This document shows positions 34,045 to 43,545 of a stretch of DNA of 64,000 bases, in pieces (the stretch's first letter is position 1; every line of letters starts with the position of its first letter). The notes beneath the pieces are model-generated. The model worked only from the letters and a program-made list of their open reading frames with translations, ran no database searches and was not told the DNA's origin. The translations under genes were made by a program, and so were the position numbers. Origin of the DNA: Dendrophyllia cribrosa (lineage: Eukaryota; Cnidaria; Anthozoa; Scleractinia; Dendrophylliidae); the NCBI GenBank assembly GCA_024195265.1, contig JAJLRJ010000010.1, forward strand, positions 16,336,759 to 16,400,758, read 5' to 3'.

Positions 34045-35828
34045 TACGGAAGCTTGTAAGTGCCATCCGACTTGTTGAGAATCCGACATCCGACTTGTTG
34101 AGAATCCGACATCCGACTTGTTGAGAATCCGACATCCGACTTGTTGAGAATCCGACATCCGACTTGTTGAGAATCTGACATCCGACTTGTTGAGAATCCG
34201 ACATCAGACTTTTTGAGAATCCGACATCAGACTTGTTGAAAATCCGACATCCGAATTGTTGAAAATCCGACATCCGACTTGTTGAGAATCCGACATCCGA
34301 CTTGTTGAAAATCCGACATCAGACTTGTTGAAAATCCGACATCCGACATCCGACTTGTTGAAAATCCGACATCAGACTTGTTGAGAATCCGACATCCGAC
34401 TTGTTGAGAATCCGACATCCGACTTGTTGAGAATCCGACATCCGACTTGTTGAGAATCCGACATCCGACTTGTGAAAATCCGACATCCGACTTATGAAAC
34501 GGCATCCCAGACTGGTGACCCTTTTCCGTGGAAGTGTTAGAATGGAACGGTGGAATGGCGGAATATGCTAAAACATGGAATAAGATAAATCTAAAACTAA
34601 TAACTAAATAATTTCCGTAGAGTCTCCAGTCACGATGATATGATCGTTTATTTTCTCTTTTTTTCTGTAACGCGTGTCATCCCGTTTTTAGTTTGAATGT
34701 TTTTCATTGGCCCAACTTATAAGCACGCAGAAATTATCTCAAATGCGTCTTAGTCCATAAGTGTCTTCACGCAATAGCGCCTTCGTACTTACTTTCAGAG
34801 TTTAGGCATGCGCACCTTTTACATGGCTATAACACCAGAAGCCGTGATTTGCTGCGCCCCCCCGCCCCCCTTTCGCAAAAACTACTAAATACCAAGGTAG
34901 CTTCAGAATAAACGGTGCTCGGACCTACAACACCTTACCGAGAATCATTAGGCAAGTAGAGACGCTTAGCGAATTTAAAATCAAGCTAAAGCGCCATTTT
35001 AAACAGTAACACCTGCGATACATGTTGGCTCTGTAACTTAACTAATTTTCTAGTTTTAATGTTTTAATGTCTTTGTTTTTGTGTTGTGTCAGGGCTCTAT
35101 TTAAACTAGCTCTGCTAAATTCGATGCCCCTGGATAAATAAATAAATAAATAAAAATAGAAAATGATTGGCAAACGCGAGAACGCTTACACATTTGATGT
35201 TCATTGTTCAGTTGTATAAACTTTCATGTCAGTTTATATTACACAAGCCGCAGGGAAAAAACTACAAAAATGCCACAGTAAATACGTGAATTGTAAACAA
35301 AGTAGAGGCGTGTTTTTAGAAAAACTATTCATTCCACCGTTCCATGATTCCGTGGAATAGGGTCACCTGTCTAGGATGTTTCACAAGTCGGACATGAGTC
35401 GGATGTCAGATTTTCACGAGTCGGATGTTGGATTTTCAACAAGTTGGATGTCGGATTTTCAACAAGTTGGATGTCGGATTTTCAACAAGTCGGATGTCGG
35501 ATTTTCAACAAGTTGGATGTCGGATTCTCAACAAGTTGGATGTCGGATTCTCAACAAGTTGGATGTCGGATTCTCAACAAGTCGGATGTCGAATTTTCAA
35601 CAAGTCGGATGTCAGATTCTCAACAAGTCGCATGTCGGATTCTCAACAAGTCGGATGTCGGATTCTCAACAAGTCGGATGTCGGATTTTCAACAAGTCGG
35701 ATGTCGGATTTTCAACAAGTCGGATGTCGGATTCTCAACAAGTCGGATGTCGGATTTTAAACAAGTCGGATGTCGGATTTTAAACAAGTCGGATGTCGGA
35801 TGTCGGATGGCACTTACAAGCTTCCGTA
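34045..35828. mobile_element. Foldback element with satellite arms (23-bp repeats)
   Basis: A 1.78-kb element with ends TACGGAAGCTTGTAAGTGCC and its complement. Each arm is about 19 tandem copies of a 23-bp unit (CGACATCC plus GACTTGTTGAGAAT, with variants) at 34,062-34,500 and, inverted, at 35,380-35,810. GATTAT occurs on both outer sides (34,039-34,044 and 35,830-35,835) as a probable target duplication. The architecture is that of FB/Foldback-type elements. Repetitive S/D/Q-rich open frames in the arms are by-products. Confidence 0.85.
34900..35155 (+). mobile_element. 5'-truncated non-LTR retrotransposon tail
   Basis: A short frame (GARTYNTLPR then LSEFKIKLKRHF) matches the very end of the RT protein of CR1/L2-like non-LTR elements. 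A T-rich 3' region and a (AAAT)n tail (GGATAAATAAATAAATAAA) follow. It lies in the centre of the satellite-armed foldback element. Only the last 30 or so codons remain. Confidence 0.7.
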
Positions 35829-36372
35829 GGATTATAATCTCTTCTCGCTTGCGATCCCGGGAGATACCCACACGTTTGAGCTTATATCTCGATAAAATAA
35901 GGTAAGAACTTTACTGTGACGTGGTTTTAAAACCATGTTTAGGCCGCAACGTTTGCGAAATGTTCCCTCGTTCTTGCCCTATTTTCAGTGCCTAAATATA
36001 GGTTTCAGAGGGGGTTGTCTTTAAGTTGCCTCAGCTTGCTTAACATTTTATTGAAATATTTTACACTTTGCTTGTGAACTCCTCAAGTTTAGCTCAGAAA
36101 CCTGACTTAATCAAAATTTCTTCAACTGCATTTGTTTCTACGTAGCGCGCCTCTCAAAAACCATCAATTTTTGGTCTTCCGATCACCGTCGAAAAGGCCG
36201 AGACGGCCAGAATTCGTTTTTTGCTTGTAGCAGGGCGAAAATAAAGAATTTGAAAAAAAGAATTGTGTATTTCATACATGTGTACCAAAGCCTTTTCACC
36301 AGCAAAAAATAAAGGGAAACTATTTTTGGTCGCGAAATCGAGCGGACCGCTTTTAGCGGGACTGCCACTTAA

Positions 36373-36940
36373 ATTTATCGGCCTTTTTATTCTTCTCCAC
36401 CTTTTTCTTCTCCCTTTGACTTTCCACATCTTTGAGCACCTTGCGAATCCTCTTCTCGTCAGACTCATCCTCAGCTAAAGGAATCTGTTTATACTCGGTA
36501 ACAAAATCCCAACCGTGTAGATCGGCAAAAATTATGTGCTTTAAACGAGTAGCAACAAAGTTCTTACCTTCCTCTAAGACATTCCTGACTTCGAGGAGTT
36601 TGCCAGAATGGAGGGATTGAATAGTACTGTCGAGATAAGTGGCGACCATCTTTTGGTGATTGTACTGCTCCTCGTTGCCCTTAGATTTTAAGGAATGGCG
36701 AGCCGAGGTTTCTAAACGAATTCTCTTGACTGCGGAGTTGATGGACTCGTCGTTTTGCCTTTTTAATTCTTCCTTAAAAAGACCAAGTTCGTGCGACAGA
36801 AAATTTCTCAACTCTGTAAACATCGGTGCCGAAGCGGCAGACGAACCAGTTGCCGCGGGGCCCGCGAGAAGAGAAGGAGTGGAGACGGCTGGTCCTTGGG
36901 AAGAAACAGTATCTGTAACCGGAGCTGCAGAACCTTCCAT
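36373..36940 (-). pseudogene. DIRS gag N-terminal part
   Basis: The ATG at 36,938-36,940 begins a gag-like protein with an Ala/Ser/Pro-rich start, FTELRNFLSHELGLFKEE, KKL-type helices (INSAVKRIRLE), SKGNEEQYNHQ and a Lys-rich end (SQREKKKVEKNKKADKFK). These blocks recur in cnidarian DIRS gag proteins that coat the RNA. The frame is cut by the foldback element at a TTAA (36,369-36,372) and continues at 28,194. The Maverick lies only 38 bp upstream of the start codon, separating gag from most of the A1 repeat that should drive it. Confidence 0.82.
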
Positions 36941-36978
36941 CAAAATCGAAGAACGAATAAACTAGACTTCAAGTTTGA

Positions 36979-37189
36979 AGTAGTAAGTACAGTGCTAACC
37001 CGGGACCACCCCAACATATTAAAATAAGGGGTCCTCACTGGCTCGGACCCCTTATTTTAATATGTTGGGGTTATCCCGGATTAGCACTGTACTTACTACT
37101 AATTGTTAGCAACCGGTTATCCACGGGCCCCAACCCGGTTAGCACAACACACACTGGCCTGGTATAACCAATTGGAGAAATCTCACCCC
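36979..37189. repeat. Maverick left TIR with 122-bp terminal hairpin
   Basis: The left TIR is about 95% identical to the inverted right TIR. Its outer 122 bp is a near-perfect palindrome: arms 36,979-37,034 and 37,045-37,100 with three mismatches and loop TCACTGGCTC. The inner part (37,101-37,189) contains AACCGGTTATC and ACACACACTGGCCTGGTA. The inner end abuts the promoter motif of the YqaJ-like gene. Confidence 0.95.
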
Positions 37190-37190
37190 C

Positions 37191-37200
37191 TGTATATACC
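37191..37200 (+). promoter_or_regulatory. TATATACC motif before YqaJ-like gene
   Basis: TGTATATACC ends 7 bp before the chosen ATG (37,208). The same motif precedes most Maverick genes in this window, which decides the start codons used here. See the corresponding finding for all positions. Confidence 0.75.
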
Positions 37201-37207
37201 CACCCAC

Positions 37208-38318
37208 ATGGCAATGGCGAACGTGAAAGCTTTCAAGAGATTTCTGAAATCGCGTGAAACAGGTCTGATCCAAAAGAGCGAAGAATGGGTCAAGGCAAGG
37301 CAAAATACAATCGGTGTATCGGAGATCTCTGCCTTGACAGGATCTTCGCCATTTGAGAGCCAGTCAAGCCTAATTCGCAAAAAAGTAAAGCCTATTGATA
37401 TGAGCAACAATGTGGCCTGCGCTTGGGGTACATTATTTGAACCTCTAGTCCGTGAATACTTGAAAAGAAACATTCTGTTAAAGTTTTCGGATATAAGGGC
37501 TCTCTAAATCTTGCAAAGGATCACCCTCTTTTGGGAAGGTCACTTGCAGTCCAGACGGATACTTCTCGCACAAAGACGAGACAATAGTCTTGTTAGAGTT
37601 CAAGTGCCCTTACACCAGAAAGATCACAGTCAATAAAATTCCTAAACAATACCGTGATCAAATACAAACCGGTCTTGCTCTCAGTGGTGAGAGAGTTAAC
37701 AAAGGCTTGTTTGTCGATGCCTATTTCAGAATGTGTTCTTTGAAGCAGCTTAGTCTTGGTTTTGAACACAATTCCTTACCAAACAAAGGGGTTGTACACA
37801 AAACAAAAAAACCATCAGCACTCGCCTGTGGTATTTACATTCTATCTTGCAAGCAAAAATTATTTCGAACTTAAACAAAATTACTTAACCTCGGCACAAC
37901 AAAATCAACAGCAATGTTTGAAAAAATTATGAGAGGAATTTCATCGGGGGATATCTTGTGTAGCGGTGATTGGTTTTATATGACATACGATGAGGGTCAG
38001 AAACTAAACGATTTAGAATTTTTGAAGGACATAGGCAGAAGGACATTCAGTGAAGATTGGCCCCCAAACCTTTATAAGTCAGTAGCCTTTTTCGCATGGA
38101 AGCTGCTGGACATAACAGAAATTTGGGAAACAAAACAACCAAATTTCGTAGAAAATATTCACGAATCAGTCAAAAGTTTTCATGAAAATTTGTCAAAACA
38201 AAAACACCTTGACAAAACCAGGCCTATTGAAACTTTTGAAAACAACATCGGTGATGACAGTGCCCTGATTGAAAAGTTTTTACTTAGCAAACTGCCCCAG
38301 AGAACCCTTTTTGCTTAA
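37208..38318 (+). pseudogene. YqaJ-like viral exonuclease/recombinase (PD-(D/E)XK)
   Basis: Predicted lambda-exonuclease/YqaJ-family nuclease that would resect DNA ends during replication or recombination. The start at 37,208 is chosen because the TATATACC motif lies just upstream. Codons before it lie in the TIR. Landmarks are GVSEISALTGSSPF near residue 44, the Glu of GTLFEPLVREYL, the Asp of CSPDGYF (near 37,550) and the Glu and Lys of LLEFKCPY (near 37,600), together the PD-(D/E)XK catalytic set. The gene is broken: a frameshift between about 37,470 and 37,530, and a paired disturbance around 37,855-37,925 in A-rich tracts that includes a TAA at 37,872. It opens inward from the left TIR. 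Confidence 0.82.
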
Positions 38319-39554
38319 AATGGACATTTCGTGCTGCATATATACAATATCTCACTTTGCCCGTCTCAGTCCCCACGCGGCCGAAGGCTTCGATTTTACT
38401 TCGGCGGCCATTGCTATCAAACTTTGGCCGATAAAATAACACCAGAGCTTCAATCTTATTAAAATACACTGCAGATGTGGGCGTAGTAGCTTCGAGAAAT
38501 GCCCCCTAAACTTTCAGAGTGAGAGAATCAGAAGAAAGTGAAAAAATCTCCGGATTTGCAGTTTTATAGATCGATCTACGATCGAGAGGAAAGTGCTTCT
38601 TTGGGCTTGTTTAACTGATGATTCAGTCTCTAATACTTCCAGGATGGATTCTACAGCTTCATATGTTATTTGTCTGACAGTTTTCTCAATCTTACAAGGT
38701 AAGAATAAAGTATTTTGGTTTTTATTGTCTCAAAACCGTATGTAGAATAAAGTGTTTTGTCTCATGTAGCATAAAGGATTTTAGCTCGTACCAGAATAGA
38801 GTATTTTGACTCTATTGCCTCAAAACCGCATGTGGAATAAAGTATCTTGGCTCATGTAGAATAAAGTATCTCGGCTCATGTAGAATAAAGTATTTTGGAT
38901 TATTTATAAAGTATTTTGGTTTTTATTGTCCTAAAAGCGCATGCGTATTGCTTCAATTTCTCAGTGTTAGCCAAAAGCGAAACCACAAGTAAGCGGATTG
39001 TTGAACTGATCATTATAAATAGAAAAATCGCCCCATATATTTCTTAGTTCAACAGATTTTGGTGAAGTCTAGGGAGGTGAAAGCTGGCCAACTTTCTGAA
39101 TCCCGTTTAAAGGCTTGTGCGAATGGTTGAATTACAGAGTAGAGGGGGATGTCTTCCAGTGGACGGTACCCTCGGGTGAGCCCGCTCTGGCCCTACTGGT
39201 TCCAGGGGGGTGCCAAACAGAGTTCTCCTAGGAGTTCTCGCCCTCGCTCCCAGAGGTAAAATGTGGAAATGACAACCGCCTTGTCAGCGGTTAAAGTCGC
39301 AAAGAACTGCCACCGGCACCCCCCTGCAAGGGTTTTTGCCCCTTTTTTACCTGTCACGCAATGTGTCACGCGTGACAAGTAACGCAATGTCACACAACGT
39401 GACCCATCTTTTCAAGCATGATCTTCCAGTTTTGTTCATGTTTACGCATTGATTTTTGTGAAACTTGTAGCCAGAAGTAATTGACAATAGCCCGTTGTGA
39501 ATATTTTTGTACAATTTCATCCAAGATTTTATAGGCTACAAATGGCATAGAGAT
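38319..39554. other. Maverick segment without viral gene; host-like exon and degenerate repeats
   Basis: This 1.2-kb stretch between the YqaJ-like and zinc-ribbon genes has no viral open frame. It holds a signal-peptide-like exon (38,644-38,698), a degenerate tandem repeat of AGAATAAAGTATTTTGG (38,700-38,940) and palindromic GTCACGC/GCGTGAC sequences near 39,350-39,400. It may be a host insertion, or the decayed site of a lost gene such as the protease. Confidence 0.5.
38644..38698 (+). CDS. Signal-peptide exon with phase-1 splice donor
   Basis: The ATG at 38,644 opens MDSTASYVICLTVFSILQ followed directly by G|GTAAG, a consensus donor that splits a glycine codon after its first base. A hydrophobic leader ending in a phase-1 intron is the usual first exon of Ig-superfamily and other secreted proteins. 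No second exon is visible downstream. It lies inside the Maverick, so it may be captured host sequence. A chance resemblance is possible for so short an exon. Confidence 0.4.
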
Positions 39555-40092
39555 TCATTCCGGTAGATATTCTTCGATGAATTTGAATGCATCATTTGCA
39601 TGTTGTATTTCATCATAGGACAAGCAGACGTAGGGTTCACAAATTTTCAGATGCTTGTTGAGATAGCTTTTGAAGTTGTAGTGTTTGGTGGTCATTCTTT
39701 TTTTGATAATTGTGTAATCACCACCATAGAGTTCGTTATAATCGAAGGTCACACCATCCAGAGGCTCCAATAGCCCGCAGTCCTCACAGCAAAGTTCTGA
39801 TGAAAACATCCTGAGGTTTAATTTGCCTTTGCAGTTTTGGCAAGCTTTTATCCTGTCGTTCCAAAGGGTGAAAGGTGAGTGTGGGGGGTATTGTGCCTCG
39901 GGAGAAAGACACTCCTTGATGAGATGAAGGCGTTCTGTCAGGTTTGAACGCCGTATTTTCATTGGTGTAGTTGTCGAGTGAGCGCAGGAGGATAAATTTG
40001 TATTCTTTATCAAGCTCATCGAGTTTGGCTTTGTATTCGCCTTTAGTGTCCAAGAATCGAACATCAGCCAGTTGTTCAGCGAACTTCTCCAT
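39555..40092 (-). pseudogene. VLTF3-like zinc-ribbon late transcription factor (frameshifted)
   Basis: The ATG at 40,090-40,092 is immediately preceded by GTATATCC, the element motif. The N-terminal part is helical (MEKFAEQLADVRFLDTK). The C-terminal part, in another frame, has a zinc ribbon (CQNC, 14 residues, CEDCG), a Tyr/Asp-rich strand (FDYNELYGGDY) and a helical KHYNFKSYLNKHLK segment. This order resembles the VLTF3 family of poxviruses and other large DNA viruses, which activates late genes. The frameshift lies between about 39,940 and 39,985. Assignment rests on the zinc-ribbon layout and the helical signature only. Confidence 0.6.
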
Positions 40093-40167
40093 GGATATAC
40101 GCCGTGTTGTGTATTCAATTGGCCGCAAATGATTTATCTCTCAAGATTTGTAGGTTAAATCCAGAGT

Positions 40168-40854
40168 TTAGTTTCTCAAATCGGACTTGGATGCTGCGGT
40201 GAGAAGACTTATCTTTTTTTGAAACTCTTGTTTGACTTCCTTGCGAAGTTCGTTTTTGAGTTTCTCGAGGTCTGGAGCTTGTGTTTGAGTGCCAACGTCT
40301 TGTTTTGCCTTTACACCATCCCTGATTGCAGCTTTGAGTTCGTGATATTTTTCCACCTCACGAGTAATTATGGTGAATTCTGCATCACTGATCCTCTTGT
40401 CTTCCAGAGCCTTTGAGATTAGCTCATTGACAGTGTTTCGTTTAGCCAGGGCAAGTGTGCAGATCTTCTCGTGTTTGGTCACTTTCCTCTCTAGCCGCTT
40501 GTTTGCAGCTGTAAAACCAACTGAGGACAGCCCACAAAGCGTCGCAACGCCGGCAAGTGCTGGACTTGCAACAATTCCGAACCCAGTCAATGCAGTGGCA
40601 AGGGCTCCTGATGACAGCCCGACAGAAAGTGACCCAAGTCCAACCCCTGAGTAATAAACTGATGATTGGGCTCGTTTATATTTTTTTGCGACCTGACGGT
40701 AATGCTTGGCTTCGTCAGACAATTCCTTAAGCAAGTCAGAGATCTTTTTGAGCCGGAAATCTTCTGCATTGATTTGAGTGATCTCACGCGTAGGGTATAG
40801 CTGTTGTGTCTCGCTGTATTCGGGGGCCGATGGAAGCACATTGGCAGAACTCAT
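40168..40854 (-). CDS. Glycine-rich membrane-inserting protein between coiled coils
   Basis: Intact 228-residue protein. The N-terminal 45 residues are polar, residues 45-65 are helical, and residues 66-115 form a Gly/Ala/Ser/Leu-rich hydrophobic hairpin (GVGLGSLSVGLSSGALATAL; FGIVASPALAGVATL). Residues 118-228 are charged and probably coiled coil. The layout recalls apolipoprotein-L-like or other pore/membrane-active proteins, so it could act in membrane penetration or cell lysis, but that is inference. The start is fixed by TATATATACC 8 bp upstream on the minus strand. It lies between the zinc-ribbon and penton-like genes on the same strand. Confidence 0.7.
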   Translation of the reverse strand: MSSANVLPSAPEYSETQQLYPTREITQINAEDFRLKKISDLLKELSDEAKHYRQVAKKYKRAQSSVYYSGVGLGSLSVGLSSGALATALTGFGIVASPALAGVATLCGLSSVGFTAANKRLERKVTKHEKICTLALAKRNTVNELISKALEDKRISDAEFTIITREVEKYHELKAAIRDGVKAKQDVGTQTQAPDLEKLKNELRKEVKQEFQKKISLLTAASKSDLRN

Positions 40855-40877
40855 GGCGTGGGTATATATATGCTTTT

Positions 40878-41549
40878 TTAATTTATCTCAACTTCAAATT
40901 CCAAAGGCGCGTCATTGAAGTTGAAGAGGTCATTGTTCTCATCCCTAACTGACAGTGTTATGCTGTTTACATAATCACCAGACGAGGCGCCACGCAAGAC
41001 GTTCTGTTGTGTTGTCTCGTATAGAATTTTCTCAAAAGCTTTTCCACGAATATCAAACCGAGCCAAAACTGTCGAAGGCTTACCATTGAGGAGGTTTTGT
41101 TCTTTATCAACCAGATCACAGTGGACGAAGTAAGTGCTTGGTGTCCTTAAACGCTTGACGAAGGTTATTAGCATCAATACAGGGCTTATGCCAAGCAATT
41201 CTGACAGATTGTTACTAAACGTCACACTGCGGCTGTTATTCTGAATGAGCATGACCCCGTATGGTGAGTTTGTTTCAATTGTTAGATTTAAACGGCTGTT
41301 ATGGTCTTTTAGACTTTCAAAGTCTTTCGCTAAGCGCTTAATAGTGTAATGGCCTTGAAGTAAGGTCACGTCACGTGATGAACTATTAGGGGGCTGGTCT
41401 GTTGGTGAAATCTTTGCTTCTTCTTTCAAATTATGCCACGAGTTGAAAATTGAGCAAGAGACAAGCCGGATGTATCTCGGTTTTGGAAGCGGGTGATCGA
41501 AATAGATCGTGTGAGGGTTCGAAGGCGTGACGATTGTTAACACAACCAT
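40878..41549 (-). CDS. Penton-like minor capsid protein (single jelly roll)
   Basis: Intact 223-residue, beta-rich protein. It starts with YIRLVSCSIFNSWHNL, has a LLQGHYTIKRLAKDF segment, and ends with SGDYVNSITLSVRDENNDLF and PLEFEVEIN. The final pattern of Ile/Val-x-Ile-x-Asp-x-x-Gly-x-x-hydrophobic followed by a short strand is typical of Maverick/adintovirus penton proteins, which form capsid vertices. It shares a divergent promoter region (41,550-41,597) with the next gene, with a TATATATA motif on each side. Recognition is by motif layout. Confidence 0.7.
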   Translation of the reverse strand: MVVLTIVTPSNPHTIYFDHPLPKPRYIRLVSCSIFNSWHNLKEEAKISPTDQPPNSSSRDVTLLQGHYTIKRLAKDFESLKDHNSRLNLTIETNSPYGVMLIQNNSRSVTFSNNLSELLGISPVLMLITFVKRLRTPSTYFVHCDLVDKEQNLLNGKPSTVLARFDIRGKAFEKILYETTQQNVLRGASSGDYVNSITLSVRDENNDLFNFNDAPLEFEVEIN

Positions 41550-41597
41550 GATTGTATATATATAATAAACATTTTATAATTATAAAAATATACAATC

Positions 41598-43396
41598 ATG
41601 TTTGGCAGACGGCCAGGTGGAATTTTTCCTAATTCAAATCTTGGTATAAAAATTGGCGGCCGCAATTACGGGCCCCCACCCCCTTTTTATTCGCCTCCAA
41701 ACGTCTATAGCCCTGTAAAGCCAAAGCCACACACAGATCCTGAAATGGCTTGGTTGAGTTCGCCGGAGGCTGCCAGGCTCTCTGCCGCGGCCAAGGCCAA
41801 GGCGATATCAGACTTCAAAAAGCGTTTTCCACGCGCCGATATGTCACACTTTGAAGTGCAAGTAGAGTTTGGCGACGACCACAAAACAGCCACAGGAGAA
41901 GTGCTTTACAAAGAGGGTCAAGGCTCATTTGCACTCGTTACAGAAATAACCCACAAAGATTGGACTCAAGCCATGAGAGACGCTCTTGGCCTTCATTATA
42001 ACGGTGGTTTCCCTTATCAGTTATCGTTGGGGCAACCAGAAAAGTCAATCCCAGCTGTTGATTTCTCCACCACAATAGACAAGGATATGATGATTGGCGC
42101 AATCTTGAACGACGAAGCGCAAAAGATTTACGTCACGCCAACTGATTATTTCACAACGAAATACAGAAATATCTTCAGAGATACACAGATTTCATTCACA
42201 ACCGCGAAATACGGCCGAAAGTGGATGGGTGGACCGGATATGAGTTTTTGGCCACAACAACTCTCCTTCGCCCTGTGGTGTGCAACAACCGGCTGTGGAA
42301 TCTCGCGTGACATTCTCTTCGATAAGAACTCCAGTCTATCCCTAACCCCCCAGCTCCGGTTGTTTTACCGGTTTCACGTTTATTTCACAACAAGGCGAAT
42401 TCTTTACAAGATGGGTGGGGAACAAAGCGTGAGTGCTTTGCCAGACGACCCTCCATTCAACCAGAAAGACAACAAGTATAACATGGACGCGTACAAGAAG
42501 ATTTGCATAGAGTTCGGTATCGACCCCAGTTCTGACTTCCGTTTCACGTACGGTAAGAACCACGGTCTTGGGAATGTCTACATTTGGGAATACGGGGGTG
42601 GCAACATCTCTACCGATTACACCTATCCAGACCCCGATCTAGCTCTGTTCAATGATGAGCGCGTGACTGACAGAAAAGACCCCAACTTTCGCGCCAATGG
42701 AATATCTTTCGTCCGCAACGACCAAGGGGCGGACACCCAGTTCGAGCACTTTGTGCCAAATTACCGCAGGGGCTAACACAGCCAGGGCTCGCGCGTATGA
42801 ACCAATCAATCGAGGCCTTTGTGTACTGCATTCTTGGTTCACAAGCCAAAACCCGCAGCAGCATCATTGGAAGAGGAGGCCGGGCGTTCGAAACGTAGAG
42901 AGTCTTCCTCACCCATCTAGAGGAGGCCATAATACTGAACGACATCGCAACAAGCGTACAGCGTTACCAGCTTGCCATCCAAGCAACGAAAGTGCGCTTA
43001 GACTTTGCGACAGCACCCGGGAGCTGGCTCATGCCAACACGCATGATTATCAACACAGAGAGCGTGATCGGGTATAACAACAATCTACAGGAGGCAACGC
43101 AAGGGATGAAGCTGGGCGTGAACAATGATGTTAATCTGGGCACAAAAAAAGCCTCACTTCGCCTCATGGACGGTGGACCGACAAAGATTAATCCACCAAA
43201 CAGCCACCCATCAAACCCGATACATAAACAGGCCACACAGGCACAGGGCATCGCACCCAAAGCAATGACCACACCCACAACACAACCAGCCCCAACACCC
43301 ACACCCACGCCACAACCAGACTCACATCACGTAAACAAGGCACTCATTGCTGTGGGTGCGCTTGCTTTGGCAGGCCTTTTCGTTTGGTCGAGATAA
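41598..43396 (+). pseudogene. Large conserved Maverick protein, probably virion-associated (broken)
   Basis: The first 392 codons (41,598-42,776) are open. They include a Gly/Pro-rich start (MFGRRPGGIFPN), an acidic beta-rich middle and aromatic-rich blocks (RKWMGGPDMSFWPQQLSFALW; YGKNHGLGNVYIWEYGGG). A frameshift near 42,770 moves the gene to the frame carrying MNQSIEAFVYCILGSQ. That frame meets a TAG at 42,896-42,898, then continues to 43,396, with a Pro/Thr-rich linker (PTTQPAPTPTPTPQ) and a C-terminal membrane anchor (LIAVGALALAGLFVW). I recall similar long proteins next to the penton gene in cnidarian Mavericks. Its role is unknown. Confidence 0.7.
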
Positions 43397-43545
43397 ATCC
43401 CCCCTTTGAGCGCCTAAAAAAGGTAGCTGAAAATGGCGGTAGCCCTGATGATTTTTCCGCTCCCTAGAGCGGTCCCCCTTTTAGCGCCTAAAAAAGGTAG
43501 CCGAAAATGGCGGTAGCCCTGATGATTTTTCCGCTTCCAAGAGAG
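43397..43545. repeat. Short direct repeat between convergent genes
   Basis: A block containing GCGCCTAAAAAAGGTAGC and GATGATTTTTCCGCT occurs twice in tandem (about 43,410-43,472 and 43,473-43,541). It lies between the 3' ends of the large conserved protein and the coiled-coil protein, so a role in transcript ends is possible. Confidence 0.85.

Larger units (their letters stand above)
28199..36368. mobile_element. TTAA-type foldback transposon (composite) in DIRS gag
   Basis: An 8,170-bp insertion with ends GTGGCAGTCCCGC and GCGGGACTGCCAC, flanked by a perfect TTAA duplication (28,195-28,198 and 36,369-36,372). Removing it and one TTAA rejoins the gag frame. After subtracting two elements nested within it (28,362-32,537 and about 34,045-35,828), what remains is a 2.2-kb near-palindrome centred near 33,420. 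Its right arm carries about 200 bp (36,100-36,300) absent from the left. TTAA duplications occur in Kolobok and piggyBac superfamilies. No transposase was found, so it is non-autonomous and its superfamily is unproven. Confidence 0.88.

Noticed and set aside
34062..35810. Possible CRISPR array (regular 23-bp repeats)
   Set aside because: The repeats are contiguous without unique spacers, occur as two inverted arrays inside a foldback element, and the genome is eukaryotic.
33920..35871. Repetitive frames with SDVGFSTS and QQVGCRI blocks on both strands
   Set aside because: They are translations of the 23-bp tandem repeat in the foldback arms, equally open in opposite orientations. There is no start context or splice pattern.
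37103..37207. N-terminal extensions of the YqaJ-like, PolB and right-end frames (LATGYPRAPTRLAQHTLAWY)
   Set aside because: The peptide is encoded by the TIR itself and recurs before three unrelated genes. The promoter motif lies after it, so translation most likely starts at the downstream ATG.
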